From the NCBI GenBank assembly GCA_028709505.1, contig JAQVWW010000028.1, positions 1 to 8,626 on the forward strand: a stretch of 8,626 nt of DNA, in the 5' to 3' direction. Position numbers and translations under genes: made by a program. The notes under the pieces were generated by a model, which was given only the letters and a program-made list of their open reading frames with translations, was not told where the DNA came from and did not search any database. The stretch is from Eubacteriales bacterium. Lineage in GTDB: Bacteria > Bacillota > Clostridia > Christensenellales > UMGS416. This document shows, in pieces, positions 6,049 to 8,626 of this stretch. Position 1 is the first letter of the stretch, and every line of letters starts with the position of its first letter.

Positions 6049-6056
6049 ACCTCCCT
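6049..6056 (-). promoter_or_regulatory. Ribosome binding site deciding the ZIP start
   Basis: AGGGAGGT on the minus strand, with its GGGAGG core 8 nt before the ATGATG at 6041. It lies inside the possible longer reading that would start eight codons upstream, and so favours the shorter protein. Confidence 0.65.
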
Positions 6057-6104
6057 GTTCCCCATTTCTCCCCGGCGACGCATCCGCAAACCGGGCATTT
6101 CTCT

Positions 6105-6133
6105 TAAATAGATACCCGCATGGCGGCCGTCAA
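6105..6133 (-). promoter_or_regulatory. Sigma-A-type promoter of the ZIP gene
   Basis: On the minus strand TTGACG (6133-6128) is followed after exactly 17 nt by TATTTA (6110-6105). Transcription would start near 6098 and give a leader of about 57 nt. I see no clear Fur/Zur-like dyad overlapping it, in contrast to the zinc ABC operon. Confidence 0.6.
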
Positions 6134-6198
6134 AAACAAAAAGCGCCGCATTTGGGCGTTTTGGGCGGATTTTGCCGGATGTGGGCGGTTCCGCCTCG

Positions 6199-7035
6199 TC
6201 AAGCCTCAGGCATACCGGCTTTATGGCGGCGCAGAGCCAACGCGGCGTTGATTTCGCTACCCACCAGCAGCACGGCGCTGGACAGGTACAGCCATACGAT
6301 GAGAATAATGACGCCGCCCAGGCTGCCGTAGGCCAGCGAATAGTTGGTGAACCGCTCCACATAAAACGAGAACACCAGCGACGACACCACCCACACCACC
6401 GCCGCGAACAGCGCGCCGGGCACCTGATAGCGAAAAGGCAGCCTGTGGTTGGGGATATGGCGATACAGCAGCGCCAATATGACAAAGATCAACGCCAGCG
6501 GCAGCGCGACGCGCATCAGATGCCCGGCCACCACCACCAGCGACGTTACATGAAGCCGCTGTTCCACATAGGCCAATATCCGCTCGCCAAACACGATGAG
6601 TACGACGTTGACCAGCAGCAGCAGCGCCACCAGCGCCGTAAAGATAAGCGACAGCCCGCGGGTGACCCAAAAGTTGCGCGTTTCTTTCACGTCGTAAGCT
6701 TTGTTAAGCCCCCGCATGATGGCGATAAACCCGTTGGACGACGCCAGCAGCGTTGCGCCGGCGCTGACGACCAACGCGCTTACGCGGTTGCCGTCCATAA
6801 TATCGGCCAGCACGTCGGTCACCACGCCGTAGGCGTCCCGGGGCATAATTTGGCTAAGCTGCTCCAGCACCGTCGCGTTTGCCAGCGGTGTAAAAGTGGC
6901 CAGATTTGCCAAAAATACCAAAAAAGGCAAGAACGCCAGCATCAAATAATAGGCAAACCCGGCACCCAGCATGGAGATGCTGTCGTCAATACAGCGCAGA
7001 TGGATTTGTCTCAGCAGCCGGCCCGCCCGCTTCAT
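6199..7035 (-). CDS. YihY/BrkB-family integral membrane protein
   Basis: 278 aa with about six membrane spans. Typical family features are visible: an N-terminal soluble helix, then [18 protein letters not shown] (25-42); the loop [13 protein letters not shown] (111-123); [20 protein letters not shown] (190-209), close to the conserved Y-x-x-x-P-N pattern; and a C-terminal signature around [20 protein letters not shown] (235-254) ending in LLVGSEINA. The family was once labelled ribonuclease BN, which was an error; its biochemical role is not established. The start ATG 7035 follows GGGAGGG; an ATG six codons earlier (7053) has no RBS in front of it. No clear promoter or terminator is seen. 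It runs toward the ZIP gene with 157 nt between, but that gene has its own promoter, so a functional link is not shown. Confidence 0.9.
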   Translation of the reverse strand: MKRAGRLLRQIHLRCIDDSISMLGAGFAYYLMLAFLPFLVFLANLATFTPLANATVLEQLSQIMPRDAYGVVTDVLADIMDGNRVSALVVSAGATLLASSNGFIAIMRGLNKAYDVKETRNFWVTRGLSLIFTALVALLLLVNVVLIVFGERILAYVEQRLHVTSLVVVAGHLMRVALPLALIFVILALLYRHIPNHRLPFRYQVPGALFAAVVWVVSSLVFSFYVERFTNYSLAYGSLGGVIILIVWLYLSSAVLLVGSEINAALALRRHKAGMPEA

Positions 7036-7191
7036 ACGCCCCGTCCCTCCCATATGTCCATATGGTGGAAGTATTTCCCGAATCCGGAGAAATCATGCCC
7101 GCCAAAACCGAAGCTTCACCGGCATCTTCACCGCCTTTGCGCCGCACCCGCCTGCGCCGCGTTTTTCCACACAACCTTTTTTTCGCAATGC

Positions 7192-7220
7192 TTGACAGCC
7201 GGCGGCAAAGCTCTTACAAT
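7192..7220 (+). promoter_or_regulatory. Near-consensus sigma-A promoter of the zinc ABC operon
   Basis: TTGACA (7192-7197) matches the -35 consensus fully, followed after 17 nt by TACAAT (7215-7220), one mismatch from the -10 consensus. Transcription would start near 7227, giving a leader of about 124 nt before the ATG at 7351. Such a strong core promoter fits a gene held down by a repressor. Confidence 0.8.
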
Positions 7221-7248
7221 AAATGCAAATGAGAACCATATGCATTTA
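7220..7248. promoter_or_regulatory. Candidate Fur/Zur-type operator over the transcription start
   Basis: A perfect inverted repeat of 8-bp arms, TAAATGCA (7220-7227) and TGCATTTA (7241-7248), with 13 nt between that include ATGAGAA, a word that recalls Fur-family sites. It starts on the last base of the -10 box and covers the expected transcription start, the right place for a metal-loaded repressor. Zinc-uptake operons of Firmicutes are commonly repressed by Zur (Fur family) or AdcR (MarR family); which one acts here is not known. Confidence 0.6.
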
Positions 7249-7255
7249 GCATTAT

Positions 7256-7335
7256 GTATGGGTGGCGGCCGCGGCGCCCGGCGTTTACGCGGCATCGATA
7301 CGGTTACCCATGCTGGCGCTTTGCTATGGCAGAGC
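7256..7335 (+). other. Foldable 5' leader of the zinc ABC operon
   Basis: The leader contains nested inverted repeats. An outer stem pairs GTATGGGTGGC (7256-7266) with GGTTACCCATGC (7302-7313; 11 pairs, three of them G-U). Inside it GCCGCG (7268-7273) pairs with CGCGGC (7288-7293). A separate hairpin, GCTTTGC (7318-7324) with GCAGAGC (7329-7335) and loop TATG, ends 5 nt before the Shine-Dalgarno. No known riboswitch class is recognised. GC-rich DNA folds easily by chance, so this may be without function. Confidence 0.35.
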
Positions 7336-7340
7336 CATTC

Positions 7341-7346
7341 AGGAGG
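7341..7346 (+). promoter_or_regulatory. Ribosome binding site of the zinc-binding lipoprotein
   Basis: AGGAGG, a full match to the anti-Shine-Dalgarno core, 4 nt before ATG 7351. It decides the start: the same frame is open for several hundred codons upstream, but only this ATG gives a signal peptide with a lipobox. Confidence 0.85.
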
Positions 7347-7350
7347 AACT

Positions 7351-8286
7351 ATGAGAAAAATCACGATCGTTGCGCCGGCGCTTATGCTGGCGGCGGCGCT
7401 GTTGGCCGGCTGCGCCGCCCCCGCCGGCACAGCCGCCCCCGGCGATAAGCTGTTGGTCTGCACAAGCTTCTACCCCATGTATGATTTTGCCCGGAAGATT
7501 GGCGGCGATAAGATTGCGCTGACCAACCTGGTGCCCGCCGGCATCGAGCCCCACGATTGGGAGCCGGTCGTCGCCGACATTGTCGATCTCGAACGCGCCG
7601 ATGTTTTCCTTTATAACGGCGTCGGCATGGAGCATTGGGTGGACGACGTGCTTGCATCGCTGCAAAACGAGAGCCTGCTGGCTGTTGAAACCGCCGCCGA
7701 CGTGCCGCTGCTGGACAATCAGCAGGACGACGAAGATGCGCCGGCTCACGCAGACCACGGCCAACACGACCCCCACGTATGGCTCAACCCGCTCAACGTC
7801 AAAATACAGATGGCGGCCATCAGCCGGGCCTTTGCCCAGGCCGACCCGGACAACGCCGCCTATTACGAGGCCAACTATCAGCACTACGCCGCCGAATTGG
7901 ACAAACTGGACGACGAGTTTCGAACGGCTCTCTCGCCGCTGCCCCGCAAAGATATCGTCGTGGCACACCAGGCCTTTGGCTATCTGTGCGCCGCCTACGG
8001 CCTAAACCAGGTGCCCATCGAAGGCCTCTCTCCCGACTCCGAACCGACCCCTGCCCGCATGGCAGCCATCATCGATTTTGCCCGGCACAACGACGTCGGG
8101 ACCATCTTCTTCGAAGAGATGGTCAACCCCAAAGTGGCGCAGACCATCGCCGATGCCATTGGCGCGCATACCGCCGTGCTCAGCCCGGTAGAGGGCCTAA
8201 GCGACGAGCAGCAGGCGGCGGGCGACGATTATTTCTCGGTGATGCGCCAGAATCTTACCGCGCTTACCCAGGCGCTGCAGGACTAA
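7351..8286 (+). CDS. znuA: Zinc ABC transporter substrate-binding lipoprotein (ZnuA/AdcA type)
   Basis: 311 aa. A lipoprotein signal peptide is clear: basic start MRKI, hydrophobic core, lipobox LLAG-C21; the mature protein is anchored outside the membrane and hands metal to the permease. Residues 34-311 form the cluster A-I (metal) binding fold. Expected metal ligands are H68 (GIEPHDWEP), H142 (DPHVWLNP) and H206 (VAHQAFGYL), with an acidic residue from FFEEMVNP (E255/E256). A short acidic, His-bearing loop (about 123-142; H133, H136, H139) precedes H142, a feature of zinc rather than manganese binders. The stretch IEGLSPDSEPTPARM (223-237) is conserved in zinc-type members. It is followed after 4 nt by the ATPase gene, so the two are co-transcribed. 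Expression is probably set by metal through the dyad at 7220-7248. Zinc is the likely substrate; manganese is less likely. Confidence 0.93.
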   Translation: MRKITIVAPALMLAAALLAGCAAPAGTAAPGDKLLVCTSFYPMYDFARKIGGDKIALTNLVPAGIEPHDWEPVVADIVDLERADVFLYNGVGMEHWVDDVLASLQNESLLAVETAADVPLLDNQQDDEDAPAHADHGQHDPHVWLNPLNVKIQMAAISRAFAQADPDNAAYYEANYQHYAAELDKLDDEFRTALSPLPRKDIVVAHQAFGYLCAAYGLNQVPIEGLSPDSEPTPARMAAIIDFARHNDVGTIFFEEMVNPKVAQTIADAIGAHTAVLSPVEGLSDEQQAAGDDYFSVMRQNLTALTQALQD

Positions 8287-8290
8287 CCGC

Positions 8291-8626
8291 ATGCAAAACA
8301 TAATCGAAGTAGACAACGTAAGCTTCCAGTACGAAAGCCAGCCCATCTTCTCGCAGGTCAGCTTCTCGGTCGCCGCGGGTGAGTTTGTCGCTATTATCGG
8401 CGCCAACGGCGCCGGCAAGAGCACGCTGCTGCGCCTGCTGCTGGGCGAACTTGCGCCCACCAGCGGCGGCATACGGCTCTTTGGCCGCGACGTATCGGCG
8501 TTTAAAGACTGGGCAAAGGTGGGCTACGTGGCCCAAAACGCCTATCAGGCCGCTTCGGACTTCCCGGCCACCGCGCTGGAGATCGTGCTGGCCAGCCTGT
8601 CCGCGCCAATCGGCCTGCTGCGCTTC
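8291..8626 (+). CDS. znuC: Zinc ABC transporter ATP-binding protein (ZnuC/AdcC type), 3' end outside window
   Basis: 112 codons are visible before the right edge, about half of a usual 220-250 aa protein. It starts at ATG 8291, 4 nt after the lipoprotein gene's stop, with a weak CAGGA upstream, so translation is probably coupled. The Walker A loop is complete, G37-ANGAGKS-T45, and the Q-loop glutamine is Q82 (YVAQNA). The A-loop aromatic is Y14 (VSFQYES). The following FPATALEIVL resembles the segment after the Q-loop in metal-type ATPases of this family. The ABC signature, Walker B and H-loop lie beyond the edge. It powers import of the metal delivered by the upstream lipoprotein; a ZnuB-type permease gene is expected next but is not in view. 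Confidence 0.92.
   Translation, partial: MQNIIEVDNVSFQYESQPIFSQVSFSVAAGEFVAIIGANGAGKSTLLRLLLGELAPTSGGIRLFGRDVSAFKDWAKVGYVAQNAYQAASDFPATALEIVLASLSAPIGLLRF

Noticed and set aside
6131..6168. Possible terminator of the YihY-family gene on the minus strand (T-rich run after a GCGG/CCGC pair)
   Set aside because: The stem has only 4 bp and a loop of about 15 nt, and the T run overlaps the ZIP promoter; too weak to call.
7050..7065. Two CATATG words 2 nt apart upstream of the YihY-family gene
   Set aside because: A short, near-palindromic sequence that can arise by chance; no promoter around it and no second copy in the window.
6172..7350. Long open frame in front of the zinc-binding lipoprotein, which could extend it by about 390 codons
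   Set aside because: The added part lies antisense to the YihY/BrkB gene, is very rich in His, Gln and Arg as expected of a shadow frame, and would bury the lipoprotein signal peptide. AGGAGG and the lipobox fix the start at 7351.

Overview
The window looks like chromosomal DNA from a G+C-rich, anaerobic, spore-forming member of the Clostridia (Bacillota), probably a gut-type lineage. This is inferred from the C-terminal part of a GerAB-type spore germination permease, an oxygen-sensitive hybrid-cluster protein with clostridial-type ferredoxins, purine-rich Gram-positive Shine-Dalgarno sites, a Firmicutes-like zinc-uptake lipoprotein and sigma-A style promoters. I see no RNA genes, insertion sequences, phage genes or CRISPR. 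Species cannot be told from this.

Layout. (1) 2-820 (+) is the end of a germinant-receptor permease; it converges on the next operon across a 12-bp-stem terminator (852-881). (2) 3776-896 (-) is a compact four-gene redox operon: a dicluster ferredoxin-like protein, a small cupin, a single-cluster ferredoxin and hybrid-cluster protein Hcp, with gaps of 13, 19 and 23 nt. (3) Divergent from it, 3965-4639 (+) encodes a Crp/Fnr-family regulator. A perfect TGTTGT-N4-ACAACA dyad lies just upstream of its start codon. Together (2) and (3) look like a nitrosative-stress (NO/hydroxylamine) module in which the regulator senses the stress, Hcp does the chemistry and the ferredoxins supply electrons. (4) 4926-4636 (-) is a 96-aa protein of unknown family; its stop overlaps the regulator's stop in a shared TTAA, and a long leader with several inverted repeats lies upstream of it.

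(5) 6041-5232 (-) is a ZIP-family metal transporter with its own promoter and a strong terminator (5161-5184). (6) 7035-6199 (-) is a YihY/BrkB-family membrane protein. (7) 7351-8286 (+) and 8291 to the right edge (+) begin a high-affinity zinc ABC importer operon: a metal-binding lipoprotein (ZnuA/AdcA type) and an ATPase (ZnuC/AdcC type) cut by the window edge. The importer has an almost consensus promoter (TTGACA-N17-TACAAT) whose start region is covered by a TAAATGCA-N13-TGCATTTA dyad, a likely metalloregulator operator, followed by a leader of about 124 nt that can fold.

Functionally the window reads as three blocks: spore germination, nitrosative/redox stress with its local regulator, and divalent metal (mainly zinc) import by two unrelated transporter types. 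The least explained parts are the orphan 96-aa protein with its leader, the Leu-for-Cys change in the dicluster protein, and the structured leader of the zinc operon.
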